Below are positions 24,482 through 40,877 of a DNA stretch of 64,000 bases, piece after piece (within the stretch, counting starts at the first letter, position 1; every line of letters starts with the position of its first letter). This DNA comes from Chondrilla cf. caribensis (Eukaryota > Porifera > Demospongiae > Chondrillida > Chondrillidae), in assembly GCA_964020155.1 (NCBI GenBank), contig OZ026567.1, positions 588,382-652,381 on the forward strand. Direction: 5' to 3'. Position numbers and translations under genes: made by a program. Below the pieces are notes generated by a model that saw nothing but the letters and a program-made list of their open reading frames with translations, searched no databases and was not told the origin of the DNA.

Positions 24482-24819
24482 ATGATTAGGGTTAGGGTTC
24501 CTATAAGCAGTTGTAGTATGTTAGATAGCACACTACATCAATAAGCCATGCAGAGTAAGGAATTTGTAGCAGATATATTGAATACAGTGAATTCTCGTTA
24601 ATCCGCAGCAGTTCGTTTTCAAAGAATACGGTGGATTAACGAGTTTGACGGAGTAAATTACTGGATATTCATTGGTACTTGTACATTGTATTGGTACTGG
24701 GAATTGTGGCAGAGAAGGTTTGGTAGATAAAGCGGTGGCGAATTAGCGAGAATTCTCTGTATATATTATATGTGCATGCACTATTGGGATACAGTGTCCC
24801 TATTAATTTCAGTCTGCAG

Positions 24820-24902
24820 GTCCTTCAAGTTGATAACCTGTGTGTACCATTCCATCTCTCAGCTATTGCTGTGGTCCTCTTGACTGTGTACCTCAACTAC
24901 AA
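24820..24902 (+). CDS. Probable upstream coding exon of gene B
   Basis: These 83 bases follow CTGCAG and end at a GTGAAG donor. They encode VLQVDNLCVPFHLSAIAVVL and a short hydrophobic helix, then join an exon beginning at 25151 in frame with the ATG at 25164. Length, frame and both splice sites are kept upstream of genes A and C. With the exon at 22091-22159 it would extend the protein by about 43 residues. Confidence 0.45.
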
Positions 24903-25109
24903 GTGAAGATCTGTTAGGTAACAGCTGGTTTGAAGCTGCTGTGAAGAAGCTGTCATCATCCATCCACACCACAGGAAGGATCTACATAATAAGTACATTA
25001 TACTGTATTAGCACATCTGTTACGTTTTGCGTTTACTGCGTTCGTACACTGACTTGGTTTAAATATAAGGACACACATTGACCGTGTTGTACAACTGTCA
25101 GACTGGTGA

Positions 25110-30083
<4,974 letters not shown>

Positions 30084-30493
30084 ACATACAGGTATGGTAT
30101 ATGACATACATGCAGTGTTCAGTGTGTGAACCAGGTGACCAACCTGTGTACATGTGTGTATACACACAGCAAAAACAGATCAGTTGATCCAACCAAAAAA
30201 ATTGGTTGAAACTACTGAAACTCAGGTAACTGAAGAATTCGTTATTCCAACCATGGTTACAATTGGTTGAAACAACCAAATGTACTGTGTTTAAAGCGAC
30301 TACAATAAGCAGTTTGAAACAACTACATGCCATATTTGTTTCAACTAAGAAGTAGCTGTTTTAACGCAAATATGCAGTTTATTTCTACAACACACTTTCA
30401 TTATTTCAATCAAGATCTAGTTACAATAAAGTAAAAATATCATGTTAATCAAGCAAGATGTGTGCTACAAATAATATGTAGTATAGAGTTTAA

Positions 30494-32772
30494 CTAATGC
30501 TGTTGCATGCGGCCCTTGGCATTTGAAATGTCGGTAGAGATGGACAAATATGTTGCTGATTTCTTCCCGTCTATGGGGACTTCGATCACAAACTCAGCAA
30601 GAAAGTTGGCCGCATCTCTGTAAAATCTATGGAACTGCAAGTGGAAAACGTAGTGGGTAGCTAACCACACAAGTATAGCTTTAGGAAAGCACGACAATCT
30701 ACACAGTGGTATGTTTTCCACAAAAATAAAGTAGCTGGGCTCTACATCCTCTGCTAAGAAGCGTCCAATTCGTGGAGAGGTGTTGCAATCATCTTTCGCA
30801 ACATCGTCAGGATTGTCGGAGATCTATAAAAAGTACATAAGTGAACAACAATCCTGCACACTAAGTACGATGAACATCATGCATCTTACTTGATAGTCAG
30901 AAAGCCAGTACTTCAGTGGTGTGACTGTCTTCGCTTGTTTTTTAGACAAAACTGTAAATACTTTCGACAAAACTCTCACTGCTTGAACTTGTTCTGAATC
31001 AGATTCTGCAACTAAAAATAAAAGTAAGATAACCCACTTGATAATTTAAAAAGAGCACAAAGTTACCATTGATGTCTTCAATTTGTCTGGTAGCATCCTT
31101 TTCAATACTTGCCCAATATTGCAGAATTGTTGGCACCCATATCTTCTCCCAGTTAGACTTAAATTTGGGATAGAGATGCCCAACTGTCATTTTCATAACA
31201 AGTTCCATCTCCTGTATAATCTATAAGAGAAAAACGGATCAAAAACAAGATACATTAAGAACCACAGACTCAGACTGTAGATTTCACAAACAAGCTTTCA
31301 ATTTTGTGGTTCTATACTACAATCAACAAAAAGCATATTTTGAAACAGGAATGGAGTTGAACTCCATCATACATGTATACAAATATATGGATATATACAT
31401 ACCACATCTGCCATTGTTAGACCTCCATATTTCTTCAAAATGTCTGCAACGGATGTGGCCGAATTCAAAACAAACTCTCTCCTTTGTACAAATGTGCCCC
31501 TCATAAGTTCAGCAACGATGTCTTTACGGGGTTTATCCTTTTTCAATTCGTTATCCAATGCAATCATGTGCCTTTCATATGTTGTCTCATCAGAGGCACC
31601 AAGGGGGTCGATTGGAGGGTACTGATTTGCTGACTTGCTTTTCTTTTTTGGTGGAGCATCTTCATCACTGTTGTTTTGTTCCCTCACTTGACTTTTCTCC
31701 ACATTGTAGACACGTTCAATCAATCGCTTTTGCCAGGATCCCTGTATACATTTAGTAATACAGTTTTCATAATTCATGTCATTATTCAATTTCCAAACAA
31801 ATTAAAAAATACCATACATTGATGATTGATCACATTTAAAGAGCCAAAAATATATGAATAAATTCAATGTACTCACATAGCCAGTGCCAATGGCATCCCT
31901 CAGGAAGGGATACTTTGTGATCAGTCTTCTAGATGCGAACTCACAAAACTGCCGAGATGGTCTACGGCAATACGTGTACATGTGAACTACTAGATCTCGT
32001 ACAAGTGCATTGCGGGCTTTGGGAGTGATGGATTTGTTACGGATGCATGTCATGATCTCAGCTCTCCAAGTATCAGGGATGGCAAACTTCTTTGGAATAT
32101 CAGACTGAGTATCACTTCTTTCTGAAGACACTGTGGCACTTGTGTCTGAAACACAGTCGGGATCTGATTGCAGAGATAGTGGAGGAGAAAGTGTTGATTG
32201 TGAAGGAGATCCTGCAACAGCTTGTTGACTACATGGGAGGACATTGCCACTCTCCTCTTTCAATTTCTACATATAAAGTGAAGAATGATAGATATGATGA
32301 CACACAATCCCATGTATAGCCACTATTGGACTTCAGAAGGTTAGCTACACACATATTCGCCACACACAAACAAAATGATGTCCGAAATTAAGTTCAGTGA
32401 AGATACAAACGGTTTTAGTTAGCACAGCAAGTGAAATATTTCGTTTTCGTCTATCTATAGTTGAAATTGCCTAATAGGTACCTGTTGCAATCTCAGTAGC
32501 TTCTTCACCACGCCAATAGGCTTTACGATCTCCTTGATATCCATTTCGGAACAGTCCAAAAAGCTTTCACCGTCAATCTGATTACCTATTTTGAGTAATA
32601 TAGCTATAAAACTTAAATTGAGTCAGAATTCTGATTCTTAGTGCACTTTTTAACACAAACTGATTCTTAAACTATATACATGAAAGAAAAATAACCAACT
32701 TTCGAAATCTTCGGCTGTTTCTGATGGGATTCCATTCGTTTCTAACCAATCCTTCAATTCCTTCACATCCAT
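30494..32772 (-). CDS. Transposon-encoded SAM-domain protein (503 aa, 7 exons)
   Basis: Exons from the start: 32700-32772, 32482-32585, 31877-32266, 31403-31741, 31067-31220, 30890-31011 and 30494-30823. All junctions keep frame. The first two exons form a SAM domain (KELKDWLETNGIP, QIDGESFLDCSEMDIKEI). The third and fourth contain the conserved block IPDTWRAEIMTCI, ARNALVRDLVVHMYTY and GTGY-GSWQKRLIERVYN. That block is known from animal proteins annotated as SAMD3-like that accompany transposons. It is probably the accessory protein of the element. It shares a short divergent promoter with the + strand gene. A role in DNA binding or complex assembly is inference. Confidence 0.75.
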
Positions 32773-32842
32773 CTTCTTCAAGCAATTGGCGCGCCCGCCA
32801 AAATGCATATTATGCGGTTGGTTAATGGCTTAATGAATTAAA

Positions 32843-35702
32843 ATGGCCGAAGTTGTTGGCGATCGATCTGATGGCATGTTTCACCCGTGTTCGTTATGTA
32901 GGTCTTATTTTCGAGATGTTCCAACCTGGTTCAGCCACATACGATTAGTTCACGGAAATGATCCAGATTTTTCAATGCAATGCGGAATCGATGGGTGCTC
33001 CAAGGTCTTTAAAACGTTTTCAGGTTTGAACACTCATGTGTATCGACATCATCGAGATATCATTTGTAAGGATCCTGTTAATGTACCTCCGAATATTGAC
33101 ACTGTCGCTTCAGAAACACCAGATAATGATGGTAATTGTGCCAATCATCATCCCAATATCGGGGACGATGTCGATGAAAGTAGGGCTCATGTTATGGAAA
33201 CCTCGATGGAAGCTCATATTGCCCAACTATTAGCCGAAGACGAAGAAGAACAGAAGAAAGCCGCTGCATTATTTCTCCTCGAGATGAGAGAGAAATTTAG
33301 TATCTCTCAAGTAGCTATCAATGGCATTGTCACGGGATGTGAGAAACTTTTCCATCATGTTAAAGAGAGAATCGAAGCTGGCGTGATGCACCATTTGTCT
33401 AACAGTGGGGTAGACACTGAAATGTTACCTGACGTAAAAGCGTTCTTCAATGATCTACAAAGCCCATTCATCGGATTGGGTTCTGATTTTCTACAACACA
33501 AGTACTACAGAGACCAGTTTGGATTGATAGTGAGTTAACCATGCACCTCATGCAGTCATGCAAATTGTATTAATTTGTTATTTCTATGTTTAAAAGAGCT
33601 CATGCCAATTTCACATGCTAATTTATTGTGATGCATGCCTGAAATGATACAAATACCCTGTCTTCTCTGTGATACATGTCAGTCTGAGTCTCTCTCTGGC
33701 AATGTCAGATAACCGAGTTTTGACTTACTGTATGTGTGAAACTGTGCATAGTTCATATTAAGTACATACTTATATATGCATATATGCTTATGTGCATTTC
33801 TTATAGGAACCTATGGAAATGCCTTTGGGACGTCCATCATACATATGTACAGGAACTGGAACTAAACGTAAGCAGGTGCTAAGTCAAGACAAGTATTATT
33901 ATGTGCCCATTTTAGAATCTTTGAAGGCATTATTGCAGAATGAACATGTTATTCATGAAATTAGTGTAGACCGTACATCCAAAGATGGAGTTTTGAGGGA
34001 CTTTTGTGATGGCAAAATGTGTCTGGATCACCCCCTTTTTGGCACGGAAAGCAACGCATTACAAATTATTGCCTACTATGATGATCTTGAAATATGTAAT
34101 CCTTTAGGAGCTGCAGCCAAACGGCACAAAATCGGTGCTTTCTTTTTTTTCCTGGCCAATATTCGTCCATGTTTACGGTCAAGTCTAAAATATTCGCAGC
34201 TATTTGCTATTGCCAAGACATCCGATATCAAGTCCTATGGTATTGATTCAGTACTGCAACCATTTGTGTCCGATTTACAAACACTCGCGAATGAGGGGAT
34301 ATCAGTCAGTGTTAAAGGTAAAAGTTACAATTTTAAGGGTTGCTTACTGGCTTTCTTGGCTGATAATTTAGCCAGCCATGCCCTTGGAGGATTCAAAGAA
34401 TCCATGGGATTTGCATTCAGGTTTTGCCGCAAATGCCTGGCAACTAAAGAACAAAGCCAAAAAGCGTTCATTTCCTCCATGTTCGAACACCGCACTCCTC
34501 AGGAACATATCAAGCAATGCGCACTCCTAGTGGGTCCCCTGAAAGATCATTATTCAACAACATATGGGATCAACCGGAATTCCATATTGAATCGTATACC
34601 AAACTTCTCCGTAGTGAGTGGGCTAAGTCATGATATTATGCATGACCTTTTCGAAGGTGTCATTCCCTTTGAATTAAAGTTGTTGCTCAAGCATTGTATC
34701 GAGCTGAAGTACTTCTCGCTAAATGAACTAAATGAAAAAATTTGTGCTTTCGACTTCGGTTACAGCAATGTATCCAATAAGCCTGGGGTAATTGACAGTT
34801 CGGTTCTATCTTCTTCGGGAAAGTTTAGATTAACAGCATCAAGCATGTGGCTGTTATCCCGTACTTTGCCTCTAATAGTGGGGTTAAGTGTTCCCGCCAG
34901 TGATCCATATTGGCAGTGTTATTGCCTTTTACTGAAGATTGTCGATATATGTACTTCACTCGAATGCAGCAAGGACTCTATTGCTTTCTTGAGCACACTG
35001 ATTGAAGAACACCATTCTATTTTCGTGAACCTACATGGTGAAGTTCTTACACCAAAAATGCATTCCATGGTCCACTATCCGGATCAAATTTTAAACTTTG
35101 GACCGATCATATTTTCTTGGTGCATGCGCATGGAAGCAAAGCTCAAGTTGTGTAAGCGTGTTGGACGATTTGGAAATTTCAAAAACATTTGCTATTGGGT
35201 AGCCCATAGTCACCAACGATGGATGTGTCTCCAACTGCAAGACAGTTCGTTCATCAAGATCATACCAGAGATTGGAGGTAATGCCACTGTGCAGGCATAC
35301 GCTGAAGAACCTCCTCATATTCAGGATGCTGTTCAGAATTTAGGCATTCGTCTGCAAGAGAGCAGACGTGTTTGTCATCCACCATGGGTGAAATTGCAAA
35401 GTTCAGTTTTCAAAAAGACTGCTATTGTAATTGTGAAGCTGAATGATGGTGTTCCTGTGTTTGGAAAAGTTGCTGACATTTTAGTTTTCAATTCTGATAG
35501 CAGCAATATATGTTTGGTAGTGCATTTGTTTATCACTGAGTACTATGACAATCACTTTCATGCGTTTTGTGTTAAGCCTACACAGGAATTACAGATCATA
35601 CAGTTATCATCTCTGAAATATCCTTTTATTTTGCATGTTCACTCATTTTCTTCTGCAAGTGTAAATAAGTTCATTGTTTTAAAGTATGGTTTGGGTGTTT
35701 AA
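32843..35702 (+). CDS. Transposase-like protein with N-terminal C2H2 zinc fingers (860 aa, 2 exons)
   Basis: Exons 32843-33529 and 33807-35702 join in phase 0. Residues ~14-75 contain two C2H2-like zinc fingers (CSLCRSYF...H...H, CGIDGCSKVF...H...HH). The second exon is a long conserved region with SGLSHDIMHDLFEGVIPFE, acidic residues with a DxMHDxxEG pattern seen in CACTA-type transposases, and FCRKCLA upstream. No stop or frameshift interrupts it. It probably catalyses transposition of the enclosing element. The full set of catalytic residues could not be assigned by eye. Confidence 0.75.
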
Positions 35703-36689
35703 GTACTTAATATTATTATAACAATATATTCAGTAGTATTTTGCACACCATTTGAATTTGTTTGTGCACATGCATATGCATGTTTATATTTGTATTTCAT
35801 TGCATTTGAGTGTACTACATATTCAATTCCAATTGAACTTTGAATCCGGAAACAGTTTGCAGTCAACATCGTCGACAAACACTCTAATAGTTAAAATAAC
35901 AAAATGTGTTGAAACAACTGAAAATTGAAGTTGTTAAAATAACCAATGTATGTGCTGACTCAACGAGTACTGGTCATTATAGACACATTATGTTTGTTTC
36001 TATCAGCGAATTGTTATAACAAACACATTGTAATAAAATAACACCATAATAGTTGAATTAATCAATATAATCAACCATGAAATAACAATTATTGCTAAAA
36101 TAACTAATCTGTTTTTGCTGTGCAGGTGGTGGGGTCCCACTAGGAGGTAGTTACTGTACTAATCTCTCCTGTTGTGATGGAATCGTACTGAGTCATTCCT
36201 TCACTGGTACAAGTATCTCAATGTATTTGTAGTGAGGATCGTGTGTTATCGGTGCTTCCTGAGGTATTGAGCAATGTGGGCCTCAACCACTGAGCGCTAT
36301 GTACTCAACAATCTCCACAGTTGTCCTGTTTCTAGTTTGTCTGGTACAATGGACCTCTTCACCACAACACACTTGAGACGTCTGTAGAACAGTCCCTCAC
36401 ATAACAGTACATCTTGTGGACACAGATACAATCACACACACACAGTAATGGTAGTGGTTCCAGTGTCAGTGGTGACCCTAGACATGAGAGTGAGGAACCG
36501 AGGGTGAGGTTGTGAGAGGTCCGACTGTATCAGACTGTAGAGCTGTGATATGAGGGGGTGGAGGTGGGATGTGTTAACGATATTCATGAGGTGTCATTAT
36601 AATTCCAGCTGTATTGTACTGTTTCATTTGATATCCCTCTTCTACAGGACTGGTAACAACCTGCCACTTCGAGGAATTTGAAAGTCGAA

Positions 36690-36971
36690 CTTTCTATTTT
36701 TCGGACATAGCAGTGCATGTGTGTGTGTGCAATGTGGTAATTATTGTAGTGCGTGAGATTCTCCAGTACGTTTGCGCGTTATTAGTCGTTATTCCCCGTT
36801 AAGGAGTACGAACAAAAAGTTGCGTAGTCGGTAAACGTTATAATTAGTGGTCGAAGAAGCCTGTACTGGTCGAGGATAACATTCTGAAGCGGCTAGTGGT
36901 CTATTGAGTAGTCGAAAAGTTTGAGTTCGATTTATTCGATATATTCTTCGTATACACAAGTCTCCGTCGAG
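36690..36971 (+). promoter_or_regulatory. Second duplicated PARL-type 5' region, candidate first exon of gene C
   Basis: Nearly the same as 21660-21937: GAGATTCTCCAGTACG, GCGCGTTATTAGTCGTTATT and CGTTAAGGAGTACGAAC, ending TCCGTCGAG before GTAAGTAAG. The position equivalent to the PARL start codon is ACG. It lies 3.9 kb upstream of the coding start of gene C, with a LINE-type gene between. The region 36123-36689 is the remaining 3' flank of gene B. Confidence 0.45.
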
Positions 36972-37160
36972 GTAAGTAAGGTAAACGGGGGTAATTCCGT
37001 AATACATTGATTTTAACGCTGTATAAACCAACGATGTTAGAAGATACAGGTGGTAAACTTAAACGGGCAGCGCACCTACATGTGTAGAATCAGCGTACCT
37101 AATTCGAGCCAGTTACTCTTCGTCGTTGATGAACACGGTTTGAAAGTAGACTTATAATGA

Positions 37161-38129
37161 ATGATAATGGAAATGGCGCGAACGAAGACGGCTCCTCCAA
37201 GGACAGGGAGTAAAGACAATACCGGTAAAGCACAAGGCAAAAAGGGAAGATATGATAAAACACAAGGTGATGATTTGGAGGACCCTGGCAGTTGTTTCTG
37301 CGAAACTATACAAGGTGGAGATGTAGTATCGTGCGATTCTTGTCACCGTTGGTGCCACCCGTCGTGTGTGGGCTTGTCGCCGGTGATGTTTAAAGTCTTG
37401 AGCGAGTCTGAAGCTCCCTATTTCTGCCCTCTGTGTGTCCTCTTAAGATTCTCTAAAGAAGATTCAAGTACGCAAGGGAGGAGTGCTATTAAGGCGGATA
37501 TTCAGCGTATTACGCGCGAATTTCAGACAATAAAAGAAAGCGTCGACAGGCTGACAGAGCAAGTGAAAGGCTTGAGTAGTGCGTCATCCTCTTTGAGTAC
37601 TTCGAAGAATCCACAAGGGCGAATCAAGCTGGAACAAGTTACATCGACTATGAGAGAACAAGAGAGGAGAATCGAAATGCATGATCGCCAATTACGTAGT
37701 AAAAATATAATCATTTACTGTCTGGATGAGGAGGATAGTCGTGGCCCAGTCAGTCAATTTAGAAGCATGCTCAGTGACAAACTTGGAATGGAGTCAGAGC
37801 AGGTCAGCATCATAGAGGCTTTCAGGTTGGGGAAGAAGAGGGATAGCAATATCCGGCCTGTGTTAGTGAAGTTGAGAGATCTGCAGTGCAAGGTGGACAT
37901 CATGAACAAGTGCCATCTATTAAAAGGGTCTGGAGTCTTTATCAACCATGACTACACAACTCTCCAGAGGCAAAATATGAGAGCATTAGTGGCGAGGATG
38001 AAAAAAGCAAAGGATGATGGATATAGCAATGTATATATTACTCGTCATGGTGTTTTGATGGTAGACGGTATCGATATGGGCTCTGTTGATGCCATGGACC
38101 TAAAACTTGATATTGAAAATGATGTATAG
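37161..38129 (+). CDS. LINE-type ORF1 protein with PHD finger and coiled coil (322 aa)
   Basis: A single open frame. Residues ~44-95 form a PHD finger (CFCETIQGGDVVSCDSC, WCHPSCVGLS, YFCPLC). Residues ~110-180 are a heptad-rich coiled coil. Residues ~180-300 resemble the RRM-like/C-terminal part of non-LTR retrotransposon ORF1 proteins (SKNIIIYCLDEEDS, EAFRLGKKRDSNIRPVLVKL). Such proteins bind RNA and chaperone reverse transcription. No reverse-transcriptase ORF follows. A short (TAA)n tract at 38306-38330 could be the 3' tail, making this an ORF1-only element; a host-adopted gene is the alternative. The open frame is intact. Confidence 0.6.
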   Translation: MIMEMARTKTAPPRTGSKDNTGKAQGKKGRYDKTQGDDLEDPGSCFCETIQGGDVVSCDSCHRWCHPSCVGLSPVMFKVLSESEAPYFCPLCVLLRFSKEDSSTQGRSAIKADIQRITREFQTIKESVDRLTEQVKGLSSASSSLSTSKNPQGRIKLEQVTSTMREQERRIEMHDRQLRSKNIIIYCLDEEDSRGPVSQFRSMLSDKLGMESEQVSIIEAFRLGKKRDSNIRPVLVKLRDLQCKVDIMNKCHLLKGSGVFINHDYTTLQRQNMRALVARMKKAKDDGYSNVYITRHGVLMVDGIDMGSVDAMDLKLDIENDV

Positions 38130-38302
38130 CTATCCATCGATGATGCATTCAACCAACTCTATCTCAGGATTTACCACTATCTTATTGATCAAAGTTGTTT
38201 TCATTTGAAGTTGAATTTATAGCTTTTCTTTTCATGATGCATGTCGTGCTTCATGGGGTGACTACTACCCTAGTGCATATTTGCATGTAGCACATTAATA
38301 TC

Positions 38303-38331
38303 AATAATAATAATAATAATAATAATATACT
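38303..38331. repeat. (TAA)n tract
   Basis: Eight or so TAA repeats about 175 bases after the ORF1 stop. (TAA)n tails end several LINE families, so it may mark the 3' end of the element carrying the ORF1 gene. Confidence 0.6.
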
Positions 38332-38393
38332 GCCGATTCGAATTGGGGGAATTCCGTAATTTCTGGAACTTTCGGAGCGTGTCATTGTAGAGC

Positions 38394-38527
38394 ATTGTAC
38401 AGCCGATTTCAGAACAGTTGTCCAAATGGCAAATGCAATTGTGGCTTATGTTACATATCAAATACGTAGCACTATGACGTCACGCCATTTGCCATTTGGA
38501 CAACCATTCTGAGATCGGCTGTACAAT
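38394..38527. repeat. Inverted repeat, 42-bp arms
   Basis: Arms 38394-38435 (ATTGTACAGCCGAT...) and 38486-38527 are reverse complements with few mismatches around a 50-base centre. Motifs like GGTAATTCCGTAAT near 36989 and ATTACGGAATTA near 39153 are also opposed, hinting at a larger nested element. The region 38528-40536 has no convincing gene. Confidence 0.6.
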
Positions 38528-40536
38528 CGCGAGGAGTTACAATTAAGGTTACAAGCAGCTTAAACGTACTAATGGTCTACTTCTTGGTGCATGTTGGACA
38601 CTTCCATGTATTCTCTCTGTCTGGCAATCCTGCAAGGCCAGCACACCAATCCAGCATTCTTGATCACTACTGTATCATCATTATACATTATTTGACATCC
38701 CTGACACACTTCTTCATCTGGAGATTAAAAGTAGCTAACCCATTGTGTTTATCGCCGCCCACGCAATTGGGCGCGTAGAAGCGAATGATATTTGGTACAA
38801 AATGTCGTCAGTAGGTTATAGTTAGGCATTATTATTATATTAGGCTATATGAAGTTGTGGACTTACAGTAAAGCTGACGTATGATGAATAGCAGCCCAAT
38901 ACCTTAGCTAACAACAGGAGTACTTATGATCACTGTGGATATACTGCGCCTGAATTCTACCACATTGTCAATCATCTCATTCAGACTGTGAGCATAATAG
39001 CGTGACGATTTCGGCGTTGTCTTGTACGTAAAGAGGACCGGTACAATCGGTGGCCGCTGGGCTAACAGCGCACTAGTCAAAGTTGACTAACATCTATATT
39101 GCAGGACGTCGCTCCGTACCTTCGCTCCAGTAAAGTGAGTTAAAATTGAGAATTACGGAATTAGGGCGTGGCATGGAAATTCGGACACCATCATAATTCG
39201 GACACCCGAATTCGATCGAAGTCGAAAGCGCGCGGTTCCCACTTTTGGCTCATATGCAGAATACCTAATGTTAACACAGGATAGAAATTTTGAGGCTGTT
39301 CCGATGTTATTCCTAGAAGTTATGTTAGAGCATGTAAAGTGTCCGAAGCAATATTTAATTTATTTCGGACGGAGGTCATCAATGACCGGACACCAGTTCT
39401 CAAACGCTACACAAGGCGATTTAACCACTTATTATTCCATGCATTGGTAGATACACTTCTGTTCTAAACACAGTGAAAGTTAGAAGTCAGTATCTGAAGA
39501 AATGAGCGAGAACGAACACATTAAAGTACGGACACTGCTAAATGTCATCTTTTTGAAGTCGTTTCTGCTTCTTGCACATGATGGATTTTTCATGGATTCT
39601 TTCCAACTACAAGTTTACAGCCTTGCTAGTTCAAGAATGCAAATTTTGAAAACTTCCCGGGATCGGCCACGAGACCAGGATAACAGAGAAGAAAGAAAGG
39701 AACTCGAATATCCAATTCGAGGGCCAAAGACATGAAGACTTCTGAAGTCTCTACTATCTGTTAACCCTAATGATACCAAAGTTACAATTAATATTGTGGT
39801 TCGGAGAAATATGAGTGAAGATACTATAACTCCATTGCTGATGTGCAGGCAGAGGTGGAAAGATAGCGCACAAATGGCTTAAAACAGTCATGAAAGAAGT
39901 AACACTTGGCCTATTTGAACTAATCGTTGACTCCTTATCTTGCATTTTACCTGTAATCATTGCGCACTCCATAAGAAACAGTTTTGATTTTGGCAACTAT
40001 TCTTGTACCTGTTTACACACTTCGGCTCGATCACCCGATATTTCAGTGTCCATTGATTGTGACATCATTTCAAAACAATTAATACTTAGCAAGTGTCTGT
40101 ACTTCTGCTGGAAACCAGTACCAGAGAAAGCGGCATTTTGCACCAGACCCTTTTCCAGCTTCCAAATAAGGAAGCGTTCCAGAAAAGGTGCTGGCTAAGT
40201 GAGACTATTAGGATCAGAGTCCCCATAGGCAGTTGTAGTATGTCAGATAGCACACTACATCAGACTATGCCATGCAGAATACGGAATTTGTATCAGATGT
40301 ATCATATACAGTGAATTCTCAAAAGTTTTCAAAGAATATGGTAGATTAACGTGTTTGACAGATTAATTAACTGGATATTCATTGATACTTGTACATTGTA
40401 TTGGTACTGGGAAGTTGTGGCAGATTAAAAGGTTTGGTGGATGAAGCTGTGGCAGATTAGTGAGAATTTACTGTATATAGTATATGTGTACTATTGGGAT
40501 ATACAGTATCATATTATTATTAATTTCAGTCTGCAG

Positions 40537-40619
40537 GTCCTTCAAGTTGATAACCTGTGTGTACCATTCCATCTCTCAGCTATTGCTGTGGTCCTCCTGA
40601 CTGTGTACCTCAACTACAA
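40537..40619 (+). CDS. Probable upstream coding exon of gene C
   Basis: Same 83-base exon as before A and B, following CTGCAG and preceding a GTGAAG donor. It splices in phase to an acceptor at 40861-40864 and reads through to the ATG at 40878. Only a few substitutions separate the three copies, so purifying selection cannot be judged from this exon alone. Confidence 0.45.
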
Positions 40620-40877
40620 GTGAAGATCTGTTAGGTAACAGCTGGTTTGAAGCTGCTGTGAAGAAGCTGTCATCATCCATCCACACCACAGGAAGGATCT
40701 ACATAATATGTACATTATACTGTATTAGCACGTCTGTTACATTTTGTGATACTACATTTGTACAGACTTGGTTTAAATCAAAGGACACCGATCAACTGTG
40801 TTGTACAGCTGTCAGATTGATGATTACTGATTTTAGACATTGGACTTGCGATATCCATTTTCAGTGATCAAGTGAAT

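Larger units (their letters stand above)
30165..36122. mobile_element. CACTA/EnSpm-like DNA transposon, apparently intact (5958 bp)
   Basis: The ends are inverted repeats: CACAGCAAAAACAGAT at 30165 and its exact complement ending at 36122, with AGTT again shared after one mismatch. Just inside are repeated motifs such as GTTGAAACAA in both ends, as in CACTA subterminal regions. The paralogous flank of gene A (around 21090-21100) is an empty site. Comparison gives a 2-bp target duplication CA (30163-30164, 36123-36124). Inside are two divergent, fully open genes, a SAM-domain protein (-) and a zinc-finger transposase-like protein (+), with starts 70 bp apart. All introns keep frame, so the element may be recently active. 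Assignment to CACTA/EnSpm rests on ends and gene pairing. A related superfamily cannot be excluded. Confidence 0.8.

Noticed and set aside
24484..24500. TTAGGG-like telomeric repeats
   Set aside because: Only two units (TTAGGGTTAGGG) at the edge of the minisatellite; too short to indicate a telomeric insertion.
22974..24531. Minus-strand frames encoding repeated GPPTGTTYRDHLQ through the minisatellite
   Set aside because: A 13-bp unit repeated three times is 39 bases, so all frames stay open; the peptide is a by-product of the repeat.
39502..39735. Possible small gene in 39.2-40.2 kb
   Set aside because: The frames are short, lack homology cues and splice context, and the flanking sequence looks repeat-derived.
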